Assembly: GCA_958009055.1 (NCBI GenBank)
Contig: OY253652.1
Coordinates: 868,001-932,000, forward strand
DNA from: Choricystis sp. odSpoLacu1
Taxonomy: Eukaryota > Chlorophyta > Trebouxiophyceae
Reading direction: 5' to 3'
Length of the DNA: 64,000 nt
Shown piece by piece: positions 11,024 to 22,900 of this stretch. The position numbers and the translations under genes were made by a program. Within the stretch, counting starts at the first letter, position 1; each line of letters starts with the position of its first letter. The notes under the pieces are model-generated. The model searched no databases. It was not told where the DNA came from and saw only the letters and a program-made list of their open reading frames with translations.

Positions 11024-11198
11024 TCGACGTGGCAGGGGAGAGGGAGGGCACGCAGCAAACTGGGTCACGGCTTGGTGCGAGAGAGCCGCCCGAAGGCGCG
11101 CATGTGTTTGTGCACAAAAACGCCGGCGTAGTGGCAGCCAGCGCGTCGGGCCGAAAACTCCCAGCCCTCTTTCTTTCTCGTCACACACCGAACCACTG

Positions 11199-11203
11199 TT
11201 ACA
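11199..11203 (-). promoter_or_regulatory. TGTAA polyadenylation-type motif
   Basis: Minus-strand TGTAA about 44 bases after the FGAM synthase stop, just past the CA repeat. Confidence 0.45.
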
Positions 11204-11209
11204 CGAAAA

Positions 11210-11210
<1 letters not shown>

Positions 11211-11241
<31 letters not shown>
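11211..11241. repeat. (CA)n microsatellite
   Basis: About 15 CA units lie directly downstream of the FGAM synthase stop, so the mRNA 3' UTR carries a GT run. Confidence 0.95.
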
Positions 11242-11243
<2 letters not shown>

Positions 11244-11246
11244 CTC

Positions 11247-14200
11247 TCACTTGTCCACCGCCGCACAAAATGCGGCCGCGTTCTGAAACAGCGTGATCCA
11301 CGGCCCCGCGCCGCGCGTGTCGACCACCCCGGCCGGCGCCCACGGCACCTGCCACCCCAGGAAGCAGCGCTCCGGGTGGGGCATCAGCGCCAGGTGGCGC
11401 CCGCACGGCGACGTCAGGGCGGCGATGCCGTCGGGGGAGCCGTTGGGGTTGGCGGGGTAGGAGGTCGCCACCGACCCGTCGGCGTTTGCGTACCGGACTG
11501 GCGCGAGGTGCTTCGCCAACACCTCCCGCCTCACCCCATCATCCGGGAACGTGGCCTTTCCCTCCCCGTGAGCCACCCACACCCCCATGGTGGCGCCCGC
11601 CATGCCGGCCAGCAGGACGGAGGGCGAGTCCAGCACGGTGACGTGCGCCCACCGCGACTCAAAGCGCCCCGACGCGTTGTGCGTGAACCGTGGCTGCGCG
11701 GCGTCAGCCGGCACGGGCACGCCGCCCCCCCCGTCGCCAGCGGGCACCCACCCCAGCAACGCCATCAGTTGGCACCCGTTGCACACGCCCAGGGAGAAGG
11801 TGTCGGGGCGCGCGCGGAAGGCGGCAAAGGCGGCCGCCAGGTCGGCGTTGCCGCGGATCGCGCCCGCCCACCCCTTGGCCGAGTCCAGGACGTCGGCGTA
11901 GGAGAAGCCGCCCACGAACACGATGCCGCGGAAGGTGGCCAGGTCGGCGCGGCCTGCGATGAGGTCGGACATGGTGACGTCCCACGGTTCGCAGCCGCCC
12001 TCCCACAGCGCGGCCGCCATTTCACGGTCCCCGTTGGAGCCTTCCTCGCGCAGGACAGCCACCCGGGGGCGAGGGGTGGAGGCGGGAGGAGGGGCGCGGC
12101 GGGACGGGGTGTGAGGCAGGCGCCAGACGGGGGGGGTGCGGGACGCGAGGCCCGCTTGCTCCGCCGCGACGCACTCGCGCGCCGCCTGCAGCCGCTCCAG
12201 GTCAAAGGCCGTCGCCTCCCACACGTCGCGCAGGGCAGGCGTGGTGCCGGTGATGCACGGGGGGGCGCCCCCCACGGACAGGGCCACGGCGCCGGCGGCC
12301 GTGCCGGTCGCGCCGATGACGGCAGCGGGGACGGACGCCGACGCGTAGGCCGCCAACACAGCCTCCACGTTCCCCGGCGCCACCTCCAGCACCAGCCCCG
12401 GCTCCTCCGCAAATAGGGCGGCCAGGGTGGGGTCGGCGGACCCCGCGGCGGGGGGGGGGGGGGGGCAGGTCGGCGGTCACGCCCAGGTTGCCGGCAAACG
12501 CCATCTCCAGCAGCGTGGTCGCGGCGCCGCCGTCCGACACGTCGTGCCCCGCGCTCACGCGCCCGCCCACAATCAGGGCCTGCGTCACATCGAACGCGGA
12601 GGCCAGGGCGGCGACGTCCACATCCGGGCAGTCCGCCCCCAGCTGGCGGTAGGCGTGGGCCAGGGCGGAGCCGCCGAGGCGGCGCGCGCCGCGCGTGGAC
12701 GCGAGGTCGACGTGGATCAACACACCCTCCCCCGCCAGCTTCAGGTCGGGCGTCACCACGGCCGCCACATCCGTGCAGGCCGCATACGCCGAGATGACCA
12801 GGTTGCCGGGCGCCATGACGGTCTCGCCGTCGGGGGCGGTGGCCGCCATCGAGAGCGAGTCTTTGCCGCCGTCGCACGCGACGCGCGTGCGCAGCATCGC
12901 GTCGCGCAGCGACCGCGCGGCCGTCAGCATGTCCGCCCCCTCCGCCCCCATCTTGGCGGCATACATCCAGTTGACGGACGCCTTGATGTCGCCCCGCGCC
13001 GTGATGGGGGCCCAGACCAGGTTGGTGAGGGCCTCGGCGAGGGCGAGGCGCGCCATGGCCGCCGGAATCGATCAACCCTTTGATCGGTTGCTCCCCGATC
13101 GACGTCGCTGCGCCCGCCACGCCCTCAAAGTCGCGCGCCGTGACAGCCACGTCAGCCAACGGCAGCTGCAGCGGCCCCACACACTGTTGGCGGGCCACCA
13201 GCCCCGTGACGGAGCGGTCCACTTTGGTGGTGAGGAAGCGTTTGGAGCAGACAGACGGCAGGCGCAGCACGCGGTCGAGCGCTGAGAAAGGCGTCTCCCC
13301 CGCCGGCAGCACGACCGGCGTCAACCCCTGCCCCCGCCTTGACGTGGACGTGTCAAACTCAAACGTCTTGGGCGGCATGTCCCCCAGCACCAGCTCCAGG
13401 TCCAGGTCGACGGGAGGCGGGGAGGAGGGAGGGGCAGCGCTGTCGTGCACGACGATCTTGCCACTCCCGTCGATCGCACCCAGCACCTGCATCAAGCACC
13501 GCTCCCGGTCGCAGATGGACTGCAGCAACGGCGCGTCCTCGGGTTTGATGAGGATGCAGTCGTTCTCCTGGTATTCGGCGCCCCAGATCTCCAGGACCGA
13601 CATGGAGGCGTCGCCGAGGGCCACGTTGCGAATGTCGACGCGCCCGCCGAGCGGGTAGGCGATCTCCTTGACCACGTTGCAGTTGCCGCCCGCGCCCTGG
13701 TCGTGGATCTGTTGGATGGGGTTGGCGTCCCCCATTTCCACGCAGGCGCGGACCACGCGCCACAGTTTTTGGGCCATTTCAGCGTCGCCGCGCTGCACCG
13801 CGTCAAAATCCAGGTCAGCGCCGCGCGCGCCGCGGTCGCCCGACGGCACTGAGGAAGCAGCGCCACCACCCATGCCGATGCGGTAGGCAGGGCCCCCGAT
13901 TTTCACGATCAGCATGCCAATCCCGGGCGGCTTCTTGGCGGTGTGGGCGGCATCGATTTGGCCCAGGCCCGCGGAAAACATGATGGGTTTGACCCACTCG
14001 CGCCGCTCGCCAGAGGGAAGGCGCGCGCCATAAGCACGCGTGAACCCCGCCACCAGGGGCTCCCCAAACTTGTTGCCATAGTCGGAGGCGCCGTTGGAGG
14101 CGTCGATCAGGATTTGGAGGGGGGGGGCCAGAGTCGGGGGGTAGGTGAAAGACTCGTCGTCCCAGGGGGAGGCGGGCGCGTCGGGGCCAACCAGTCCCAA

Positions 14201-15816
14201 CGCCCCGACACAATACCCCGCCGTCGCCGCCCCCATCAACGATCCAATGCCCGTGGCGTGCGTGTCCCGGATGCGCCCTCCCGTCCCCGTCTCGGCGCCC
14301 GGGTAGGGCGCCACCGCGCACGGAAAGTTGTGGGTTTCGGCGGTTAAAAGAACGTCGCGCTCGCGCCGCGTCGGCGCGAGCCGGGACGGCGCGCCGGGCG
14401 TCGCCGGCAGCAGCGGCGTCGCCGGCCCCCCCCGAATCGCACTGGAGTTGTCCTTGAACCCGATGACCGAGTTGTGAGGGTTGGCGGCCAGCGTGGACTT
14501 GACGATGGACATGAGGGTCTCGTCAGCTGGTTTTCCATCGACCACTAATTTCGCACCGAAAAACCAGTGCCTCGAGTGTTCGGAGTTGGACTGCGCCATG
14601 TCGAACAGTTCGACGTCGGTGGGGTCGCGGCCCAGCTTGTTGACAAAGAGGTCGATGTAGAAGTCGAGGTCTTGTTCATCAAAGGCGAGCCCCAGTTCCG
14701 CGTCCACCGCACGCAGCGCGTCTTTGCCCTTCGCCAACAGCGGCACGCGGCGCGGGGGGGCGGGCGGCGGCGCCCCCGCGTCAAACGTGGCCAGGGGCGA
14801 CGCATACACCTGCTCCGTCATGCGGTCGTGCACCAGGGCGGCGAAGGCGGTGGCCTGGGACGGGGTGAGGGGGGCGCCACCTTTGGTCGACACCCCATAC
14901 CGACGCGACGGCTCCAGCCGCGTCACGCCGCCCAGCCCACAGGACGCACACACCGACACCGCGTTGGTGGACCACGCCGACTGGAAGGAGAGGCGGGGGC
15001 CGACCTCGATGATGGTGGGGTGGGCGAGGGTGGAGGCGGGGGTCAGTTGCTCCGGTTCGAACGTCTCCCGCAGTAGCCAGGCCAGCGTGGCCGCGCCCTC
15101 GGCCGGCAGAGGGGCGGCCAGCCCCACATTGTAGCAGGTTTCCACAGAGACGGCGGTGATGTCGGCGCAGACGGCCGCGCGCGCGCGGTCGGCCAGGGCA
15201 GCTGCAGCCGCGGCGGACGCGCCCGGCGACCGGTACAGCTGCACCACGCCGGCCGACGAGGTCAGGGCCAGCTCGGGGGAGGAGGCGGGTGGCGCGGAGG
15301 TGGCAGGGGCGGCGCGCGGAGGGTGGGCTGGTGGGGAAGGGAGAGGTCGGGGCGCGTCGTTTTTCAATCGCGCGCGCACAGGGGGGGGGGGGGGGGCAAC
15401 TCTCCCTCCCTCTCCCACGCACGCACACGCACGCTCACCTCCACGCGACGAGGAGCGATCACCAGCAGCCACGACGACGGTGCGCCGCGCCAGGCTGGGG
15501 GAGAGGGAAGGAGAGGGAAGGGGGTTGGCTGCCGTGATACACATTGTGACGGCTCGCCCGTTTTGCGTGTGGACCCGCGCCCAACGCCCACCCTCACGCC
15601 GTCTGCAGTGTGTGCGTGAATCCTGGCGACCACGCCCAGCGGACCGGGGAGCAAAACACGGCGCCACCCGCCGCCAACTCGCCCGGCGCGGCTGCCGTTT
15701 TTTTTATCGGCGCACACGCATCACTCCCTCACGCACCTGCGTCGCGGCGCGCGCGGAGCCACCCGCAGAGGCGCCACGCCCGGCAGCGTGGGCAGCACGC
15801 GCGCGGGGGCAGGCAT
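11247..15816 (-). CDS. Phosphoribosylformylglycinamidine synthase (FGAM synthase), two apparent frameshifts
   Basis: Exons 15816-15737, 15494-15439 and 15327-11247. The two small exons encode an Arg/Ala/Pro-rich presequence suggesting organelle import; phases (2, then 1) fit. The long exon encodes the whole large-type PurL: N-terminal domain (IIEVGPRLSFQSAWSTNAVS), ATP/FGAR-binding halves (LLTAETHNFPCAVAPYPGAE, QIHDQGAGGNCNVVKEI, GGKDSLSMAAT, GHDVSDGG) and a class I glutamine amidotransferase with nucleophile Cys in GVCNGCQL and PHPER near the end. It makes FGAM from FGAR, glutamine and ATP in purine synthesis. The frame changes at about 13057 (one extra base at GGCGGCC|ATG) and again in a 16-base G/C homopolymer (12450-12465). 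Both sides match the family, so consensus errors are likelier than a dead gene. The full product would be about 1,404 residues. Confidence 0.93.
12450..12465. other. Homopolymer at frameshift in FGAM synthase
   Basis: A 16-base G run (C in the mRNA) sits exactly where the FGAM synthase frame must move by one base. Upstream the frame reads LEMAFAGNLGVTADLP, and downstream another frame reads DPTLAALFAEEPGLVLEV; both belong to the same protein. Confidence 0.85.
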
Positions 15817-15997
15817 CGTGGCGGGAGTGGGGGTGAGAGAGGGGCGATGGGAAAACCACGCGCGTCCGAAGAAAAAACGCGCGTTCGTTGTGTTGCTTCT
15901 CGCTTCCTCTCTGTCTCTGCTCCCACCCCGCACCATGATCTCCCAAACGCTTCGTTCAAATCATGAAGAAAAAAGTCTACAGACTCTCGCACTCACC

Positions 15998-18190
15998 TCA
16001 CCACGCCACCTTGCCCTCCACCATCGCGCGCCGCGCCGCGTGCTCCGCCACCTTTTCCGCCACCACCTCCTCCCACTTGGCCCGCGTCAGAGTGGCGGTC
16101 GGGCTGCCATAGGCGGCCGCCTGGGCGGCTGCCACCAGCTTGGCCAGCTCGCGCCCCGAGAAGCCGGTCGTCGCAGCGGCGGCCGCGGCAATCGCGCCAT
16201 CGTCCACCCCGTCCAGCGTGATGGCGTCGGTGGCGCCTCCCCGCCCACGCAGCTTGGCGGCAATCCGCACCGCCAGCGAGCGGCGGGGGCCGGACGCAGC
16301 GTCGGGCAGGGTCAGAGAGCGTTTGAGGTATGAATCGACATAGACACTCAAAATCTTGGACCGTTCTTCCTCCCCTGGCAGCGGGAACAGCAACGCTTCA
16401 TCCATGCGGTCCAGGACGGCGGGGTCCAAGTCCTCGGGGCGGTTGGTGGCCAGGACGAGGCAAAAGTCGGGGGACTGGTCGCCAGTGCGAGCCAGCGCAG
16501 CGTTGAGGGCGCCACGCGTCGCCTCCCCCATGGCCGGCCCCCGCCGCCCCAAAAAGGCGTCAGCTTCATCCACAAACAGGAGCAGGCCGCGCGGGGAGCG
16601 TTCAGCCCAGTCGAACAGGGAGTGGAGGGCGGGCGCGGCGGCCGCGCCGAGGGGGGCGACGTCGCCCCCCGTCAGGATGGCGTAGTCGAGGCCGGCGGTG
16701 CGGGCGAGGCGTTTGGCGGCCATGGATTTGCCGGTGCCTAGGGTAAAGAAGGGGGTGGGGAGGTGGGGGAAGGGTGGGTTGGCAAGCGCAGTCGTTTTTT
16801 TTCCGTCTCTTCATCCATTTTCAACCCGCCACCTCCCCTCTCTCACCTGGCGGCCCATAAAACAGCATGTGCCTGAACGGCGCCCCATGCCCCCGCGTCG
16901 CCGTCGTGGCGGCCGCCAGGCCGCGCACGGAGTCGGACAGGCCGCGCGGCAGGATGACATCGGAAAAGTTTTTGGACACATCCTTGGCCCCCGCCGCGGG
17001 CGCCGCCCGCCCCGACCCCGGCCTCCACCACCGCGCCAGGCTCGTCTCCCGCACCAGGGCGGGCGTGCCCAGCCACCTGTCAAAGGCGCGGGCTGCGACG
17101 CGGGCGCCTTCGCGGGCGCCGTAGACGCCTAGTGCCAACGCAGACGCGCCCGCCACGGCGGCCGACAACCGCTGCCGGTCCGCCAGCAGGGATGAAGCCG
17201 CCGTGCCCAAATTCGAAAACACGGCATTGATGGAGTCCAGGGCGCGGCGCCTGTCCTCCTCGAATTTCAGGACCATGGCACGCCGAGACACGTCCTCGTT
17301 TTCGCGCGCCTCCTTGGCCCGCCCCTCCGCCTCGGCCAGCGCGCGCTCCCGCGCGATGCCCTTGTCCAGCTCCGCCTGGTACTGCGCCGTCGCCCGCCGC
17401 TCCGCCTCCACCGCGGCCGCCGACCGCACCCGCTCCGCCTCCTGGCGCTTGACGCCATCTTCCTGGAGAGCGACCAGCTCCGCGTTGCGCGCGCGCGCGG
17501 CTTCGTGTTCCTTGTCCGCCCGCTTGCGGGCCAGGTCGTCATTGTACTGCGCCAGTTGAGCCTTGGCCTGGGCGTCCGCCTGCATCGTCTTGCGCTGCTC
17601 CTCCCAGCGCACACGCTCGGTCTCCACTTGGTGCCGCGCGGCCGCGGCGGCGGACTCCGCCTCCTTGGACTTGGCTTCCTGTTGCTTGGTCAGCTCTTGT
17701 TGGCGGGCGAGTTCGATGACCTGGGAGGGTGGGGAGGAGGGCGGGGAGGGGGCGAGTTTTCGCGGGTGAGGCGTTGACGTGTTGTCGCCCTGCCGCCCGG
17801 CGCCTATCCTCCCGCTGTGTGCGACCACCTCTTCCCTCACACCCCGTGACCACGTTGCCACACAGCTCTATCCACTCAAAAGGGGGTGGTTGCCAGCCAC
17901 ACACGGCGGCGCCAGAGGACACACGCGCCGCGCTGGCCAGCAGTCGGCAAATGCACCGGAGCTCACCCCTCTCCCCTCCTGCCTCCCCTCCCCATTCCAC
18001 CCCACAAACGCACCTGCTTGGCGTTGGCCGACTTGTTGATCTCGCGCAACGCTTTGGCGCCCCGCTCCAGGGCTTCAGGGTCAAAGCCGGGCGCGACGGG
18101 CGAGTCGCACAGCGCGGCGCCCGAGGCGGCGGCCACCGCGGCCGCGCCGACGGTGGCGGTGCGCCACCGGTGGACGGCGTGGCGTAGCAT
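15998..18190 (-). CDS. ATAD3: ATAD3-type mitochondrial AAA+ ATPase
   Basis: Exons 18190-18014, 17720-16847 and 16737-15998 give 596 residues. The N-terminal part has a hydrophobic/Ala stretch, then a long charged coiled coil (about residues 60-230; heavy in Glu, Lys, Arg and Ala), then a hydrophobic span (about 245-260) and a C-terminal AAA+ domain. Walker A (GPPGTGKS) is split after GPPG by a phase-1 intron; Walker B is LLLFVDEAD; sensor and arginine regions follow (VLATNRPEDLDPAVLDRMDE). ATAD3 spans the inner mitochondrial membrane and supports nucleoid and membrane organisation in animals and plants. Order of coiled coil, membrane span and AAA+ domain matches the family. It precedes the FGAM synthase gene on the same strand, 181 bp away. 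Confidence 0.94.
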
Positions 18191-18388
18191 GATGGGTGCG
18201 GGGAGAGGGGGAAGCGGGGGGAATGTGTGCGGGGCTCCCCCACTAAAAAAGGAGGGGAGTTGTGAGATGCAGATCAGTCAGCTCCTTCGTCTGCTCACAC
18301 CACCACCCCCGAGCACCGACCGAGGCCTACACAGACTGATTGCGTTCACAAGAGAAAGAATAGGAGCGCTCCCCCAGAACTAAAATAG

Positions 18389-19806
18389 CTACCGCGGCGG
18401 GCGCCGCCTCCCCGCCAACTCTCTCTCCACCATCTGCCGCCCCTCCTCCCGCCGGCCATCGATGTCCTTCATGCTGAGCGTGCCCAGCCCATCGAACGCC
18501 GTCTTCATGAGGCCGTCCCGATCGTGCTCGCCCGCGGCGGCGGCGCGCACGACCTGGACGACGGCGCCCGCGGCGAGCGGGGAGGACGCACGCGTGGCGA
18601 GCAGGGGGCGTTGGGCGCGCTTGAGCAGGGCCAGGGCGACGCGGAACAGGATTTTGGGGCCTTCCACAAAGAGGGAGTCCCAGACGCGGGCAGTGGTCTG
18701 GTTTTGGTGGGTTGGGGATGGAGGGAGAGGGTTGGAAGAAAGAAACACCGTCTCTCCCACAACACAAACTCTCTCCCTCCCTCTCTCTCACCTCGGCCGG
18801 CAGCGCCGTGGCAAACAGGCACAGAAACCAGTCGGTGGCCAGCATGGAGGCGTCGACGCCGGCTGCCGCCAGCGTCGCTGCGACTTTGGGCACCTTTTTT
18901 TGGACGAGCCCCGAGAGACAGCGCAGCTCGACGTGGCAGCCCGCGAGCTCGGCGCCATACAGGCCGTCGTACAGGATGCCGCCGTCGTCAGCCAGGGCGA
19001 CGAGCAGCCAGAAGGCGGCCTCCTCGTCTTCAGGGTTGGGGGGGCCCGGGTGGGGGGGGCGGCGGCCGCGCGCGCCGCCACCGCCGCGCGCGACCGAGAC
19101 CAACAGCAGGGCCGCCACAAAGTTCATGGATTGACAGTACCCGGTGGAGGGCGCGTGCGCCGCAAACGCCAGCAGGATGCGGCGCAGGGAGGGCAGGGCG
19201 GACGCGACGAGGGGGTTGCCGGGGTAGGTGCGCGGCAGGTCCTGAGGGAAGAGGGGAAAAGTGTCGATCGAACCCTCTCAAACCGAACGCACTCTCTCTC
19301 TATCTCCCCGTGCTGTGTGCGTGAGGGAACTGTGAACAACCACGACGCACCAAATCCACTTGGCGCGAACACTCGCCCAGCGTCGTCCCCATCTCCAACT
19401 TGGCGCGATAGTAGTCGGGCCCGTGGTCGGCGGCTCTGGTGGCGGCACCTGATGCCACCGCCCAGACGCGGGGGCGCAGGGAGGGCGGGATGCCCTGTGT
19501 GGGTGGGGGTGGGTGGTTGATTGACGCGATAAATGAATGGTCGCCCATTTTCTGCTCCCAAAGAAACCTCGCCTCCCACACACACACCCCAGGGGGGGGG
19601 GGGGGGGGGGGGGGTTGGTGTGGTGCGGTTTCTCTCACCTTGCGCGCCAACACTTTCAGCTCGTCCGGGGGGGGCAGGTCGCCCCCGGCTGCGACGCTCT
19701 CCCAGCGCGGCGCGCGGCGCGCGGCGGCCTCGTCGCACGCGCGCCGGGACGCGGCCGCGCCAGCGTCCGCTGGGTCGAGTGCGAAGCCGTACAGGTCTGT
19801 GGCCAT
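18389..19806 (-). CDS. TBC-domain Rab GTPase-activating protein
   Basis: Exons 19806-19639, 19494-19351, 19241-18792 and 18697-18389 give 356 residues. The TBC domain begins GIPPSLRPRVWAVASGA. The catalytic Arg finger lies in VDLDLPRTYPGNP, reassembled across an intron (VDL|DLPRT), which supports the exon 2/3 junction. The Gln finger is in YCQSMNFVA, where most TBC proteins have YCQGMN. Downstream DWFLCLFATALPAE and VWDSLFVEGPKILFRVALAL match later TBC motifs. Function: stimulates GTP hydrolysis on a Rab in membrane traffic; the target is unknown. Intron 1 contains a 23-base homopolymer and is 144 bases and stop-free in frame. It shares a 163-bp divergent promoter region with the giant repeat-protein gene. 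Confidence 0.92.
19592..19614. repeat. G23 homopolymer in TBC-gene intron
   Basis: A 23-base G run, read as C in the TBC gene transcript, lies close to the 5' splice site of intron 1. It is the longest homopolymer in the window and could form G-quadruplexes; its length may not be reliable. Confidence 0.9.
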
Positions 19807-19969
19807 TGGGGGTGTGGTGTGGGGCCACACACACGGAGACGGCCGCGCCGTTTTGTTTTGCCAGATGAGAGTGTCGAAAAAGGCCGACCTTCTCACTCTT
19901 CGCGTTGTTACCGGGAGCACAGCGACCTCTCCCCCTCTCCCAACCCCCTTCCCCTTCGTCCTCTACACA
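19807..19969. promoter_or_regulatory. Divergent promoter region, TBC gene and giant repeat protein
   Basis: Only 163 bp separate the two start codons, so both promoters and leaders overlap here. The plus-strand leader is pyrimidine-rich just before the ATG. No TATA box is seen. Confidence 0.45.
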
Positions 19970-22900
19970 ATGATGCTGGTAGGCGTTCCTACGCACGCGG
20001 CGCCGAGCCGTGGGCCCCGCCTGCCGCCCCGCCGCGTTCGGCCTAGCGCGGCCGTGCGGGCGCCGACTCGCATGCGCGCTGCGGCGGGCGACGTGGAGGC
20101 CGCGCCCGACACACCGGTCCCTCAGGTGAGATTAAGAACTCAAATCAAGCAGCCCGGGGCAGTGGGGGAGTGAGAAGAGGTGGCTGTGGGTTGGGGCGGC
20201 ACACAACAGACACATGCAGCGAGTCCGCGAGACCGACGAGCGAAAGCACAAGCTCGCCGCCCGCTCACTCGCCGCCCGCTCGCCTTCCTCTCCCCCACCC
20301 CACCAGCCCGCCTTCCCCCCTCCCTGCCCTCCATCCCTGCGGGCCGCCCTGCTGGCCCCCATCCTGCTGGGCGCCACCCTGCTGGCTCCCAAGACCGCGA
20401 CCGCGGCGGGGCTGTGGTGGCCGGTGTCTGAGCCGGGAACGCGCACCGGGGGCGCCAGCCACGCCGCGGCCTGGCGCGGTCCCCGTGGCGGTGCGGCGTC
20501 CGTGCGCAATGGAAGCGACGGCGGCGTGGCCGACGCCGCCGGCCACACCGCGCTGTGGTGGCCGGTGTCGCCCGCTGCCTCCGCCTCCACCCGCACGCGC
20601 ATCCCCCTCGTCGACACCGCCCTGTCCGCCGTCGACACCGTCGTCCCCGCCACCGCAACCGCCGTCACCAGCACCCTGGACGCGGTGGGTGGCGCGGCGA
20701 CTGGCCTGGCGAAAACGGCGACGACCGTCGTCGACGCGGCGGTCGACGTCGCCGCCATCATGCTGGACGGCGCCTTCGAGGCGGGCGCCACCAGTGTCAC
20801 CTCTGTCGCGCGCGGCGTGCGCGCGGGCGCGGGCGTCGCCGGCGGCGTGGTGGACGCGGTGGTGAGCGGCGCGCTGCCGGCGCGGCCGGCGGCGCGCGCG
20901 GCGCCCGGCGCCGCCGACAACCGCCTGTGGTGGCCGGTGGCCGGCGTGGCCGTGCCTGGCAGCGCTTCTGGTGGGGGCGGCGGCTGGCGTGCGGGCGGCG
21001 GTGGCGGCGGCGCCCGCTCCTCCTCTGCGCGTGGCGCGTCCGCCGCCTCGGCGCGCACCGCGGCCGCCCCGGGCGCCGACGCCTCCAGCGGCATCATCTC
21101 TGACGTCGCGGGCGGCGTGCGCGGCGCGGTCGGCGGTGTTGCCGGTGCCGCGCGCGGCGCGGTCGGCGGCGTCACCGGCGCCGCCCGCAGCGCTGTTGGT
21201 AGCGTCACCGGGGCTGCCACCAACGCGGCGGGCGCCGTGCTGGGCGCGGCGGCGGACGCTGCGGGCGCGGTTCCTCACGCACTGCTGGGCTCCAACGCCG
21301 CCGCCACCGCGCCCGAAGGCGCGGCCGACCACCGCTTGTGGTGGCCTGTGTCAGGTGGTGGCAAAGCGGCGTCCGGCGGCAGCGCTGCCCCCACCCGCGG
21401 GTGGGCCTTTGGCAGCAGGTCCAACGCCGCCGCACGCGGCGCCTCCTCTGCCGCCAAGCCTGCCGCCTCTGTGCGCAACGCGGCCGCCACGGCTACTGAC
21501 GCCTCCAACGGCATCATCTCAGACGTCGCGGGCGGCGTGCGCGGCGCGGTCAATGGCGTCACTGGCGCCGCGCGTGGCGCGGTTGGCAGCGTCGCGGGCG
21601 CTGCGCGTGACGCGGTCGGCGGCGTCGCTGGCGCCACCCGTAGCGCGGTCGGTGGCGTCACCGGGGCCACCCGCAGCGCGGTTGGTGGCGTCACCGGGGC
21701 CGCCACCAACGCGTTGGGCAGTGTGCTGGGCGCCGCGGCCGAGGCGGCGGGCGCCCTGCCTCACGCACTGCTGGGCTCCAACGCCGCTGCCACGGCGCCC
21801 GATGGCGCCGCCGACCACCGCCTGTGGTGGCCCGTGTCGGGCGGTGGCAAGGAAGCGTCGTCTGGCGGCGCCACCGCGGCCGGCTGCGGGTGGGGCTTTG
21901 GTGGTGGGTCGAGCGCGCCCGCCGGCAAAGCGTCCGCCGGCAAAGCATCTACCAGCTCTGCAGGCGGCAGCTGGGGCGCCAAGGCCAACACTGGCGCGGG
22001 CGCCAGCTCCAAAGCTGGTGGCGGCGGCAGCGGCGGCGGCGGCGGCTTGACCAGCGGCGTCCGGTCCGCCGTCTCTGGCGTCACCGACGCCGCCAAGACC
22101 GCCGTCGGCACCATTCTGAGCGCACCGGTCAACGCGGCCGGCACCGTGCTGGGCGCCGCGGCCGACGCGGCGGGCACCATCGTGGGTGTCCCGGTCAACG
22201 CGGCGGGCAGCGTGCTGGGCGCCGCGGCCGACGTCACTGGCGCCGCCAAGTCGGCGGTCGGCACCATCCTGGGTGTCCCCGTCAACACGGTCGGCTCTGT
22301 ACTGGGCGCTGCCGCCGACGCGGCGGGCGCTGTGCCGCACGTTTTGGTTGGGTCGTCCGCCACCGCGCCCGCCGCGCCGGGCGCGGCCGACCACCGCCTG
22401 TGGTGGCATGTGTCGGGTGCCGGTGCGACCGCGGCCGGCTCTGCGGCCGGCTCCACCGCCAGCAAAGGCGGCTTCAACTTTGGCGGCGGGTCGACCGCCA
22501 AGGCAGCCGCGCCGGCGACCGCGTCGACGGGCGGCATCCTCAAATCCGCCGTGTCTGGCGTCACCAACGCCACCAAGTCGGCTGTTGGCACGCTTGTGGG
22601 CGTCCCCACTAACGCGGCCGGCACCGTGCTGGGCAAAGCGGCCGACGCGGCGGGCGCGGTCCCTCACATGCTGCTCGGATCGTCGGCGGCCGCGACCGCA
22701 GCCCCCGGCGCGGCCGACCACCGCCTGTGGTGGCCCGTGTCGGGCGACCGCGCGACCGCGACCGGCTCTGTGACCAGTTCTCCGGCCGGCAAAGGCTTTA
22801 GCTTTGGCGGCGGGTCGGCTGGCAAGAGCGTCGCGTCTGCCCCTGCGTCGACGGGCGGTGTCTTGAGATCCGCCGTCTCGGGCGTCACTGGCGCCGCCAA

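Noticed and set aside
11247..15327. Calling FGAM synthase a pseudogene
   Set aside because: Every catalytic block is intact on both sides of two single-base shifts, and one shift is in a 16-base homopolymer. Decay would leave more damage. A consensus error is the simpler reading.
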